The notes under the pieces are model-generated. The model saw nothing but the letters and a program-made list of their open reading frames with translations. It searched no databases and was not told the DNA's origin. This document shows positions 8,605-16,345 of a stretch of DNA of 64,000 bases, in pieces; within the stretch, counting starts at the first letter, position 1, and the number at the start of each line of letters is the position of its first letter. Source of the DNA: Neptunicoccus cionae (GTDB lineage Bacteria; Pseudomonadota; Alphaproteobacteria; Rhodobacterales; Rhodobacteraceae); contig NZ_PKOJ01000009.1 in assembly GCF_002860325.1 (NCBI RefSeq), positions 1 to 64,000 on the forward strand, in the 5' to 3' direction. Made by a program: the position numbers and the translations under genes.

Positions 8605-9009
8605 TCAGACCAGAAGGAAGTGATACAGCCCTTCCGCAACCGCCTTTTCCCGGTCCGTCTGCCAGGTGATCACGCTGACGCTCGCCATCCGCTTGCCCTT
8701 GCGCGTCACGTTGGCGCGGGCAAAAAGCGGGCCCTTCACGCCAGGTCGGAGGTAATCGACGGTCAGGTTAATCGGCTTGGCCGGGACATCCGCGAAGTCG
8801 GGCTGTACCGCGATCGCGGCCGTGGCTTCCATGAAACTCGCGATGATTCCGCCATGGTAGTACTCCATGACAGGGTTACCGATATGGCGGTCATCAAAGG
8901 TCATTTCAGCCTCGGCATGAAGGTTGTCCAAGCTTCGGATCTCAAAATTAAGAAATCGGAAGAACGGCACCCTGGATACATTGGCATTGGCAGTTTGCAC
9001 ATCCATCAC
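8605..9009 (-). CDS. PaaI/YbgC-type hotdog thioesterase
   Basis: A 134-residue single hotdog domain with HIGNPVMEYYHGGIIASFMEATAAIA, in which the YHGGI turn and the acidic residue in the following helix mark an acyl-CoA thioesterase. It is the last gene of a minus-strand operon running from 13592, and its start overlaps the preceding thioesterase stop by 4 bp (ATGA). The two adjacent thioesterases are related but clearly different and might form a heteromer; this is only inferred from the pairing. Confidence 0.82.
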   Translation of the reverse strand: MMDVQTANANVSRVPFFRFLNFEIRSLDNLHAEAEMTFDDRHIGNPVMEYYHGGIIASFMEATAAIAVQPDFADVPAKPINLTVDYLRPGVKGPLFARANVTRKGKRMASVSVITWQTDREKAVAEGLYHFLLV

Positions 9010-9488
9010 GAGGTTTTTCCTTTAGTCATCGCATCAAACAGGTCAGTGCCGCCGCGCGTCAAAGCAAACGAGGCGGCTCCACGGGCTATTTCAGCATTCT
9101 CATGGCCCTCGAACCAGACGCTGCCGGAATTGAAGGCAATATGGCGGGTCTTCCGAAAACAATGCGCGCGAACGATGACATCCGCGCGCGAATAGGCGGG
9201 GCGCAGGTAATCAACTCTGAGGTCGAGAGTGGCCATGGTGCTGACGCCCTCGATTGCCACAAAGTTTGCCAGTCCGAAGACACTGTCCAGGAGAGCCGTC
9301 AGGATACCACCATGAAGCAGGGTCTGGTCCGCATCGACGCAAAAATCCGGATTAAACGGCATCCGAACCCGAACACCTTCGCTCGAAACCTCTTCGATCT
9401 CAAGCGCCATATGCGTAATCAGGCCCTTGCCGCGCGCATTCCACATTTGCGCGATTTGCTCCATCTTCTTCTTGGTGATGTCAGACAT
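9006..9488 (-). CDS. Hotdog-fold acyl-CoA thioesterase (PaaI family)
   Basis: A 160-residue hotdog protein with the active-site helix LLHGGILTALLDSVFGLA and the later strand TLDLRVDYLRPA, both typical of the PaaI/ACOT13 group. It should hydrolyse medium or branched acyl-CoA. It is followed by a second thioesterase with a 4-bp overlap and is preceded by an enoyl-CoA hydratase gene 12 bp away, so it is translated within the acyl-CoA operon. Substrate unknown. Confidence 0.83.
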   Translation of the reverse strand: MSDITKKKMEQIAQMWNARGKGLITHMALEIEEVSSEGVRVRMPFNPDFCVDADQTLLHGGILTALLDSVFGLANFVAIEGVSTMATLDLRVDYLRPAYSRADVIVRAHCFRKTRHIAFNSGSVWFEGHENAEIARGAASFALTRGGTDLFDAMTKGKTS

Positions 9489-9500
9489 GCGATCTTTCCT

Positions 9501-10304
9501 TTAACGCCCAGTGAAGTTGGGTTTTCGTTTCTCGATGAAAGCAGCAACCGCCTCGTGGTGGTCTTCGGTCTGATGCATGAGTGCCTGATAGGCCGCCGCG
9601 GAATTCAGGAAATCCGGTAGGTCCATCCGTTCGGCATTGCGCATCAGACGTTTGGCGACCCGCACCGCGCGCGGTGGTTTCGCTGCGATGACGGCGGCCC
9701 GCTCGCGGGCTCGTTCCATCAATTTTTCATGGGGCACAAGTTCAAGCACCATGCCAAGCTCCAGCGCCTCTTCGGCCTCGACCATGCGCCCCGAGAAGGT
9801 CAGATCGGCGGCCATCTGGTGGCCCAGACGACGCAACAGGAACCAGCTGCCTGCATCGCCCGGAATGATCCCGAGATTCAGAAACACCTCGCCGAACTTT
9901 GCTTTCTCCGAGGCGATGCGCATGTCGCACATCATGGTCAGGTCGCACCCCGCGCCGACCGCGGGTCCGTTGACCGCGGCGATCGTCGGAACATCCAGGT
10001 TATAGAGCGCCTGTGGCAGGCGCTGCACCCCATCGACATAGCTCTGCGCCGCCGCAAGCGGCTCCTTGCGGAAGACGCTGTCGGGGTCGTTCATCTCCTT
10101 GATGTCGCCGCCGGCACAAAAGGCCGGGTCGGCGCCGGTCAGGATCATGACGCTGACTTGCGGGTCTGCCTGCACCTTGGCGAATGTGTCCAAAAGAACG
10201 GCGATCATTTCATTACCGGTGATCGGGTTGCGACGCTCGGGATCGTTCAGCGTGACCGTGGCGATCCTGTCGGAAATGTCCAAAAGGACGGGTTGCTTAC
10301 TCAT
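9501..10304 (-). CDS. Enoyl-CoA hydratase/isomerase family protein
   Basis: A crotonase-fold protein of 267 residues. The first oxyanion segment is PAFCAGGDIKEM, the second is NGPAVGAGCDLTMMCD, and FGEVFLNLGIIPGDAG holds acidic residues where hydratases carry their catalytic glutamates. The C-terminal HHEAVAAFIEKRKPNFTGR tail is standard. It would add water to, or shift, the double bond of an enoyl-CoA. An in-frame ATG at 10313 exists, but GGAG is better spaced for 10304. The gene overlaps the end of the upstream SDR gene by 8 bp. One of three hydratases in the window; its substrate cannot be assigned. Confidence 0.85.
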   Translation of the reverse strand: MSKQPVLLDISDRIATVTLNDPERRNPITGNEMIAVLLDTFAKVQADPQVSVMILTGADPAFCAGGDIKEMNDPDSVFRKEPLAAAQSYVDGVQRLPQALYNLDVPTIAAVNGPAVGAGCDLTMMCDMRIASEKAKFGEVFLNLGIIPGDAGSWFLLRRLGHQMAADLTFSGRMVEAEEALELGMVLELVPHEKLMERARERAAVIAAKPPRAVRVAKRLMRNAERMDLPDFLNSAAAYQALMHQTEDHHEAVAAFIEKRKPNFTGR

Positions 10305-11151
10305 TCTTTCCATCTCCGCGTTCGCGTTTTTCGAACATGTCGGGATTGATCATGTCGCGGGCATCGTGGCCCATATGCAGGGTTTCCCCACCGTCCACAT
10401 AGATATCTTCGCCGGTGATGAAATTCCCCAGATCGGACGCAAGGAAGATAATCGTCCCAGCGATGTCCTCGGCCATACCCATCCGGTTCAGGACCGAGCG
10501 GTTAAGCTCTTTCCATCGATCCGGTGAAATGGGGTAGCGGCCAAGCGCCTCGGTCTTGATCGTGCCCGGCGCGACACAGTTCAGACGGATGCCATACTCG
10601 CCCCATTCGGCGGCCAGCGTCTTCATCATGCCGGTCACACCGGCGCGCGCGGCGACGGTGTGTGTAAAGCCGCTGAGCGCGGTGCGCGCCGAGATGGCGG
10701 TGACAAACACGACCGATCCACCGTTGTCATACATGAAGTGATCGGCGGCGGCGCGGGTCATCTGCCATGACCCGATCAGGTTGTTGCGGATCACGGCTTC
10801 GAAGCCCTTGTTGGTGATATCGCGGGCGGCCGCGATATACTGGCCGCCGGCATTGTTCACCAGAACGTCGAGCTGTCCGTAGTGGTCCTTGATGCGTCCC
10901 ATCGCGGCTTCGATACTGTCCTCGTCGCGGGTATCGCCGGGCACCACAAACGCCTCGCCCCCCGCAGCCCGGATCATCTCGGCGGTCTCCTCCAGCGGCT
11001 CTTCCCGGCGCGCAAACAGCGCAAGTCTGGCCCCGCAAGAGGCCATTTCAAGCGCCGTCGCCCGGCCCATACCTGATCCGGATCCCGTGACCAGGGCAAC
11101 CTGTCCCGCCATGAGGTCCGCTGCGTAACGTCTTGATTTTTCTTCGCTCAT
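10297..11151 (-). CDS. SDR of the DECR/PECR type with altered catalytic residues
   Basis: A 284-residue short-chain dehydrogenase. The nucleotide-binding TGSGSGMGRA and LVNNAGGQY motifs are intact, and the tail GNFITGEDIYVDGGET is normal. Where classical SDRs have YxxxK, the sequence reads THTVAARAGVTGM, with Thr in place of Tyr and Arg in place of Lys. The following LAAEWGEYGIRLNCVAPGTIKT resembles mitochondrial/peroxisomal 2,4-dienoyl- and trans-2-enoyl-CoA reductases, which also lack the Tyr. A reductase acting on an unsaturated acyl-CoA is therefore more likely than an alcohol dehydrogenase. Similar SDRs (AtuB, AtuG) occur in terpene-utilisation clusters. Confidence 0.82.
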   Translation of the reverse strand: MSEEKSRRYAADLMAGQVALVTGSGSGMGRATALEMASCGARLALFARREEPLEETAEMIRAAGGEAFVVPGDTRDEDSIEAAMGRIKDHYGQLDVLVNNAGGQYIAAARDITNKGFEAVIRNNLIGSWQMTRAAADHFMYDNGGSVVFVTAISARTALSGFTHTVAARAGVTGMMKTLAAEWGEYGIRLNCVAPGTIKTEALGRYPISPDRWKELNRSVLNRMGMAEDIAGTIIFLASDLGNFITGEDIYVDGGETLHMGHDARDMINPDMFEKRERGDGKNE

Positions 11152-11162
11152 GTTCAGCCCCC

Positions 11163-12362
11163 TTAGTTTTTCAGAAGTTCGCCAGAGATGATGAGCTTGC
11201 GCACCTCCTGGGTGCCCGCGCCGACCTCGAGCACGCGACCGGTACGGTAGAGCCGGTTCACTTCGGTATCGCGCATATAGCCCGAACCGCCGTGAATCTG
11301 GACGGCCTTGTCCAGCACGAAGGATGTCGCCTCGGCGGCCTTGTAGATTGCCGCAGCGGTGAGCTTGTGGATCTCGCCACGCCCGCCTTCGCCCTCTTCA
11401 AGGCCCTCACACATGGCCGCGGTACGCAAGGACAGGCTGCGCGCCGCCTCGATCTGGGTGTACATGTCGGCCAGCATCGCCTGCACCATCTGGAAACTGG
11501 CGATCGGCTTGCCGAATTGCTGCCGTGTCTTGGCGTAGTCGATGGAAATATCCAGCGCCCGCTGCGCAATGCCCATTGCGTTGAAGCAGACGATGGCACG
11601 TTCCAGATCCAGCCCGGACATCGTCACGGCAACGCCGCCATCCAGTTTGCCGACCATATTCTTGGCCGGAACGCGGCAATCTTCGAACACCAGTTCCCCG
11701 GTGGGCGAGCCACGGAAGCCCATCTTGTTGAGCTTCTGGGCAACCTTGAAACCTGGCGTGTCGGTTTCAACGATGAAGGCGGAAATTCCCTTGGCCCCTT
11801 TTTCCGGCGAGGTCTTGGCATAGACCAGGACCAGATCGGCAATCGGTCCGTTGGTGATGTAGATCTTGGAACCGTTCAGGATGTAGTCGTCTCCATCCTT
11901 TTTGGCCGTGGTCCGCATCGAACCGAGCGCGTCAGACCCCGCGCCGGGTTCGGTCAGCCCCAGGGCGCCGATCAGCGTGCCGTCGCAAAGGCCCGGCAGA
12001 TACTTGCGGCGCAGGTCGTCACTGGCGTTGCGATAGATGTTGTTGACGCACAAGTTGTCGTGGGCCACATGGGTTAGCCCGATGGCGGCAGAGGACCGCG
12101 AAAGCTGTTCGGTGATGATACAGGCCGAGGTAAAATCCAGCCCCGCACCGCCGAATTCAGGCGGCACGTTCAGGCCCAGATAGCCCATCTCGCCAAGCTT
12201 GGGAAAGACCGAAGGCGGCAGGTCATCAGTGTCGTCCATTTCCGCATTCAGATGGTGAAACTCGGACATGAAGAACTTGCCGGCCTGATCGGCCAGAGCC
12301 TGTTGCTCCTCCGTCATGAAATGTGTTGGCAAAGCGGTGTCGTTGCGAAGTTGCTTGTTCAT
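11163..12362 (-). CDS. Acyl-CoA dehydrogenase, isovaleryl-CoA/citronellyl-CoA dehydrogenase type
   Basis: A 399-residue FAD-dependent acyl-CoA dehydrogenase that would oxidise a beta-methyl-branched acyl-CoA to the 2-enoyl-CoA and pass electrons to ETF. Signature 1 is LGLTEPGAGSDALGS and signature 2 is IHGGSGYMRDTEVNRLYR. The usual C-terminal catalytic Glu (YEGTSQ in medium-chain enzymes) is replaced by VGAGTQE, while SGLDLERAIV supplies the Glu used by isovaleryl-CoA dehydrogenase. It lies 15 bp from a close paralogue at 12378. AtuD and LiuA are the functional analogues; the two cannot be told apart by eye. Confidence 0.88.
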   Translation of the reverse strand: MNKQLRNDTALPTHFMTEEQQALADQAGKFFMSEFHHLNAEMDDTDDLPPSVFPKLGEMGYLGLNVPPEFGGAGLDFTSACIITEQLSRSSAAIGLTHVAHDNLCVNNIYRNASDDLRRKYLPGLCDGTLIGALGLTEPGAGSDALGSMRTTAKKDGDDYILNGSKIYITNGPIADLVLVYAKTSPEKGAKGISAFIVETDTPGFKVAQKLNKMGFRGSPTGELVFEDCRVPAKNMVGKLDGGVAVTMSGLDLERAIVCFNAMGIAQRALDISIDYAKTRQQFGKPIASFQMVQAMLADMYTQIEAARSLSLRTAAMCEGLEEGEGGRGEIHKLTAAAIYKAAEATSFVLDKAVQIHGGSGYMRDTEVNRLYRTGRVLEVGAGTQEVRKLIISGELLKN

Positions 12363-12377
12363 GGTTTCGTCCCCCCC

Positions 12378-13592
12378 TCAGGCGCGCAGAAGTTCTTCGG
12401 CAATGATGATCTTGCGGACTTCGCTTGTGCCCGCGCCGATTTCCAACAACTTGTTGGCGCGGAACAACCGGTTGATCTCGGTGTCCTGCATGTAGCCAGA
12501 GCCACCATGGATATGGCAGGCTTCGGTCACCGCCTTGTTGAATGCCTCGCCGGCGTACAGACAGGCCGCCGCAGTCAGTTTGTGAATTTCGCCGCGGCCT
12601 CCGGCCCCTTTTGGCAGGCCCGTACAGGCGGCCAGCGCTCGATACCCGAAGGCGCGCGCCGTTTCGACCTCGATGTAGATCTGGGCCAGTTTCGACTGCA
12701 TCATCTGGAAACTTGCGATTGGCTTGCCGAACTGCTCCCGGATTTTGGCGTATTCCAGACCCAATTCCAGCGCCCGTTCGGCCATACCTACGCAGACTGA
12801 GGCAACCATAGCACGCTCCAGATCCAGCCCGCTCATTACCACCGAAACGCCGGTGTTTTCCTCACCCACCATGGCGGATGCGGGCACGCGGCAATCTTCG
12901 AACACCAACTCTCCGGTCGGAGAGCCTCGGAAGCCCATTTTGTCGAGCTTTTGCGCCACCTTGAAGCCGGGATTGTCGGTCTCAATGATGAAGGCGGAAA
13001 TGCCCTTGGCGCCCTTCGATTTCTCGGTCTTTGCGTAAAGCAGAATCACGTCGGCAATCGGGCCGTTGGTGATGTAGATCTTCGAGCCGTTGATGACGTA
13101 GTCATCACCGTCACGGCGCGCGGTGGTCGCCATGGACCCAAGCGCATCGGATCCCGCACCCGGTTCGGTCAGACCCAGAGCACCGACAAGCTCGCCCGAG
13201 CAAAGGCCCGGTACGTATTTCTTTACCTGCTCTTCGGACCCGTTGCGCAGCAGGTTGTTCAGGCACAGGTTGTCATGCGCGCCATGCGACAACCCCACAG
13301 CCGGGTTCCATTTCGAAATCACCTCGGACACCAGCGCCTGGGTGAATTCATCTTGTCCCGATCCGCCCAGCTCCTCGGGAGCGGTGATTCCCAGCAGGCC
13401 CAGCTCACCCATTTGCTTGAACAGGTCTTCGGGCCACCATTCTTCCTCGTCCATGCGCGCCTGCAACGGGTGCAGTACCTCGCGCGACACACGATCCACG
13501 TGATCGACAATCTGGCGTTGCTCGTCGGTCAACGAATAGTTTGCCCTGATGGCTTCCAGGTCAGCCGCGATAGCCTCACTTTGAGTCGTCAT
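12378..13592 (-). CDS. Acyl-CoA dehydrogenase, isovaleryl-CoA/citronellyl-CoA dehydrogenase type (paralogue)
   Basis: About 404 residues, clearly a paralogue of the next gene: LGLTEPGAGSDALGSMATTA, KMGFRGSPTGELVFEDCR, SGLDLERAMV and IGAGTSEVRK occur in both. The glutamate in LDLER and the GAGTSE motif again mark the isovaleryl-CoA dehydrogenase active-site arrangement. The frame is open to 13703, but the ATG at 13592 has GGGAGGATGAT directly before it and gives a normal N-terminus (MTTQSEAI), so it is preferred. First gene of the minus-strand operon 13592-8605; the operator copy at 13633-13650 lies 41 bp upstream. Confidence 0.88.
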   Translation of the reverse strand: MTTQSEAIAADLEAIRANYSLTDEQRQIVDHVDRVSREVLHPLQARMDEEEWWPEDLFKQMGELGLLGITAPEELGGSGQDEFTQALVSEVISKWNPAVGLSHGAHDNLCLNNLLRNGSEEQVKKYVPGLCSGELVGALGLTEPGAGSDALGSMATTARRDGDDYVINGSKIYITNGPIADVILLYAKTEKSKGAKGISAFIIETDNPGFKVAQKLDKMGFRGSPTGELVFEDCRVPASAMVGEENTGVSVVMSGLDLERAMVASVCVGMAERALELGLEYAKIREQFGKPIASFQMMQSKLAQIYIEVETARAFGYRALAACTGLPKGAGGRGEIHKLTAAACLYAGEAFNKAVTEACHIHGGSGYMQDTEINRLFRANKLLEIGAGTSEVRKIIIAEELLRA

Positions 13593-13632
13593 ATCATCCT
13601 CCCGAGAAATGTCGTTTGTGGTGTTGACCAAA

Positions 13633-13650
13633 ATCAAACACATGTTAGAA
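13633..13650. promoter_or_regulatory. TetR-type operator, copy 2
   Basis: ATCAAACA-CA-TGTTAGAA: the right arm is exact and the left arm matches 6 of 8 positions of the 7196 palindrome. It sits between the divergent acyl-CoA dehydrogenase (13592) and enoyl-CoA hydratase (13727) genes, so one site could control both the 8605-13592 and 13727-19928 operons. Confidence 0.6.
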
Positions 13651-13726
13651 AATAGATCAAGCCAAGCTTTTTGCGACCTGACGTTAGAAGGCACGGCGCA
13701 CAAACTATTTTGGGGGAGCTTCGGAA

Positions 13727-14512
13727 ATGGGTGAGAGCGTTGTTCAATCGCAGATGCGTGGCGACGAAGTTCGTATCACGATTCGACGTCCTGAGAATCG
13801 AAATGCCCTAAACCGTGAAGTCGCAGACGGGATCATGGCCGCCATATATGCTGCCGAGAAGGACAGCGATTGCCGTGTGATCGTTCTGACCGGCGAGGGA
13901 GATCGCACCTTCTGCGCCGGCGGCGACATCAAGGCGGGTGCGGACGGTGGTCCGTTCGTTCAGGATCCGGCCGATCCTGATCATTTCGCCGGAAGGTTGT
14001 TCGAAACGATACAGGCCTGCCGAAAGCCGACGATCGCGCGTGTCAACGGCGTCGCGATGGGGGCAGGGGCGGGCATTATCTGTGCCTGCGATCTGGCTGT
14101 GATGGCGGACCACGCCCGCATCGGAACGCCGGAAGTGAAGGTGGGTTTGTTTCCCATGACGATCGTACCACCGATGATGCGTGTTTTGCCTCGGCGGAGG
14201 CTGATGGAGATGTTCATCACCGGCGTTCCTCTGACCGCCGAGGAAGCCCTGCAATTCAATCTGGTCAACTATGTGACCGATGCCGCAGGGTTGGACGACA
14301 AGGTTGCAGAACTGGTTGCCCAGATTGCTGCGCAGTCGCCGAGCGCGATCCGGCTGGGAAAATACGCCTGTCACGCGATGGAGGACATGACCTATCCGCA
14401 GCAAATGCGGTTTGCAGAAACACTTTTACCGCGAGTAGCACAGACCGAAGACGCGCGCGAAGGCTTTGATGCCTTCATTGCGAAACGCAAACCTGAATGG
14501 ACAGGCCGCTAA
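13727..14512 (+). CDS. Enoyl-CoA hydratase, candidate isohexenylglutaconyl-CoA hydratase (AtuE-like)
   Basis: A 261-residue crotonase-fold enzyme. Motifs: TFCAGGDIKAG, NGVAMGAGAGIICACDLAVM, GTPEVKVGLFPMTIVPPM and the final FDAFIAKRKPEWTGR. It is the first gene of the operon holding atuA and the geranyl-CoA-carboxylase-like subunits, where Pseudomonas carries atuE, the hydratase acting on the carboxylated enoyl-CoA. The assignment rests on position plus family rather than on a diagnostic residue. The ATG follows GGGGGAGCTTCGGAA. The operator at 13633 lies 77 bp upstream. Confidence 0.8.
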   Translation: MGESVVQSQMRGDEVRITIRRPENRNALNREVADGIMAAIYAAEKDSDCRVIVLTGEGDRTFCAGGDIKAGADGGPFVQDPADPDHFAGRLFETIQACRKPTIARVNGVAMGAGAGIICACDLAVMADHARIGTPEVKVGLFPMTIVPPMMRVLPRRRLMEMFITGVPLTAEEALQFNLVNYVTDAAGLDDKVAELVAQIAAQSPSAIRLGKYACHAMEDMTYPQQMRFAETLLPRVAQTEDAREGFDAFIAKRKPEWTGR

Positions 14513-14533
14513 ACAAGCGGGGAGGAGAAGCAT

Positions 14534-16333
14534 ATGTCAGATCGAAAACTGCGCATCGGATGCGCATCGGGATTCTGGGGCGACACGCCTGAAGCGATCG
14601 GTCAACTGGTCTCCAAGGGCGAGATCAACTATCTGGTGTTCGACTATCTGGCCGAGGTGACAATGTCGCTGATGGCGCGTGCCCGCGCAAAGACGCCCGA
14701 GGCGGGTTATGCGCCGGATTTCGTCAAGGCGCTGGTTCCGTGGCTGCCTGAAATCAAACGTCAGGGCATCAAGGTCGTTGCCAATGCCGGGGGCGTGAAC
14801 CCGCGCGGCTGCCGCGATGCGCTTGCCAAAGCCGCCGCCGAGGTCGGGATCGATTTGTCCATCGGAGTCGTACTGGGCGATGATTTGTCGGCGCGGGCCG
14901 ACGACATCCGCGCCGCCGGCCAGACGGAGATGTTCTCGGATGTCGCGTTTCCGGGCGACATCTGGAGCATGAACGCCTATCTGGGTGCCCGCCCCATCGC
15001 GGCCGCGCTGGATGCCGGGGCCGACATCGTAATCACGGGGCGCTGCGCCGACAGCGCGGTCGCGCTTGGCCCCCTGATGCACGAATACGGCTGGGGCGAT
15101 GACGACTGGGACAAGCTCAGCCAGGGATCACTGGCCGGCCACCTGATCGAATGCGGCCCCCAGGGAACGGGCGGCAACTTTACCGACTGGCAGGACGTGC
15201 CGGGGTGGGACAATATGGGGATGCCCATCGTCGAGGTGTCGGAAGACGGCAGTTTCGTCATGACCAAGACGCCTGACACCGGCGGGCTGGTCGTGCCGGG
15301 ATCGGTCGGAGAGCAGATGCTCTATGAAATCGGTGATCCGCGCGCTTACCTGTTGCCCGACGTGACCTGCGACTGGTCCGGGGTTACCCTTGAACAGGTC
15401 GGACCCGATCGGGTGTTGGTCAAGGGCGGCAAGGGTCTCGGGCGCACCGACAGCTACAAGGTGTCGGCGACCCATGCCGATGGCTGGCGCGCGGTCTCTA
15501 CCCTGACACTGGCCGCGATTGATGCCCCCGCCAAGGCCGAGCGCGTGGCCGAGGCGATCCTGACCCGCTGCCGCCGAATTTTCCGCGACCGCAACATGGG
15601 CGATTTCCGGCAGGTTAGCGTCGAAGTGCTGGGCGCCGAGGCCGCCTATGGCGCCAACGCCCGCGCCCTGACGCGCGAAGTGGTGCTCAAGATCGGCGCG
15701 GTCCATGATGATCGCGCCGCGCTGAACATCTTTGCCGGAGAAATCGCACCCATGGCGATTTCGACCGCGCAGGGTCTGACCGGGTTCTTCGCCGGACGGC
15801 CAAAGGTACAGCCGGTGGTCCGTCTGTTCTCCTTCCTTCAGGACAAGGCCGACACCCCCGTCGCGGTTGAGGTTGATGGCAAGGATGTGCCCGTCACAGT
15901 GGCCACCAAACCTGTGCAACTTGATCCGCCTGCCGCGCCGCCCACAGATAGCCGCGCGCCCGGTCCGGACGCGGTCAAGGTGCGCCTCGTCGACCTGGCG
16001 TGGGGCCGTTCGGGCGACAAGGGCGATATCGCCAACATCGGCATCCTTGCGCGCAAGCCGGAGTATCTGCCCTATATCCGGTCGGCCCTGACCGAAGACA
16101 CGGTGAAAGCCTATTTCGCCCACCTGTGTGACGGCGCGGTCGAACGCTTTGATTTGCCCGGAAGCCATGCGCTGAACTTCCTGCTGCATGAATCGCTGGG
16201 CGGGGGCGGCATCGCCTCGGTCCGCATCGATCCGCAAGGCAAAGGGTTTGCGCAGATGCTGCTTGATATTGAAATTCCTGTGCCGGTCGATCTGGCCGCG
16301 CGCGACGGGCTGAACGCCTCGGACCGGAACTAA
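14534..16333 (+). CDS. atuA: Acyclic terpene utilisation protein AtuA (DUF1446)
   Basis: A 599-residue protein with the two-part AtuA layout: an N-terminal DUF1446 region beginning RIGCASGFWGDTPEA and containing NAGGVNPRGC, GRCADSAVALGPL and NFTDWQDVP, then a C-terminal domain from about residue 480 (VKVRLVDLAWGRSGDKGDIANIGI to LDIEIPVP). AtuA is required for growth on citronellol and geraniol in Pseudomonas, but its reaction is not settled; it may act on the hydroxylated, carboxylated CoA ester. Sitting between the hydratase and the carboxylase subunits matches the atu gene order. GGGGAGGAGAAGCAT gives a strong ribosome binding site. Confidence 0.88.
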   Translation: MSDRKLRIGCASGFWGDTPEAIGQLVSKGEINYLVFDYLAEVTMSLMARARAKTPEAGYAPDFVKALVPWLPEIKRQGIKVVANAGGVNPRGCRDALAKAAAEVGIDLSIGVVLGDDLSARADDIRAAGQTEMFSDVAFPGDIWSMNAYLGARPIAAALDAGADIVITGRCADSAVALGPLMHEYGWGDDDWDKLSQGSLAGHLIECGPQGTGGNFTDWQDVPGWDNMGMPIVEVSEDGSFVMTKTPDTGGLVVPGSVGEQMLYEIGDPRAYLLPDVTCDWSGVTLEQVGPDRVLVKGGKGLGRTDSYKVSATHADGWRAVSTLTLAAIDAPAKAERVAEAILTRCRRIFRDRNMGDFRQVSVEVLGAEAAYGANARALTREVVLKIGAVHDDRAALNIFAGEIAPMAISTAQGLTGFFAGRPKVQPVVRLFSFLQDKADTPVAVEVDGKDVPVTVATKPVQLDPPAAPPTDSRAPGPDAVKVRLVDLAWGRSGDKGDIANIGILARKPEYLPYIRSALTEDTVKAYFAHLCDGAVERFDLPGSHALNFLLHESLGGGGIASVRIDPQGKGFAQMLLDIEIPVPVDLAARDGLNASDRN

Positions 16334-16345
16334 AAGGACAATACC

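Noticed and set aside
15128-16237. Long minus-strand open frame opposite atuA
   Set aside because: It mirrors atuA codons in high-GC DNA, is Arg/Gly/His-rich and has no recognisable motif.
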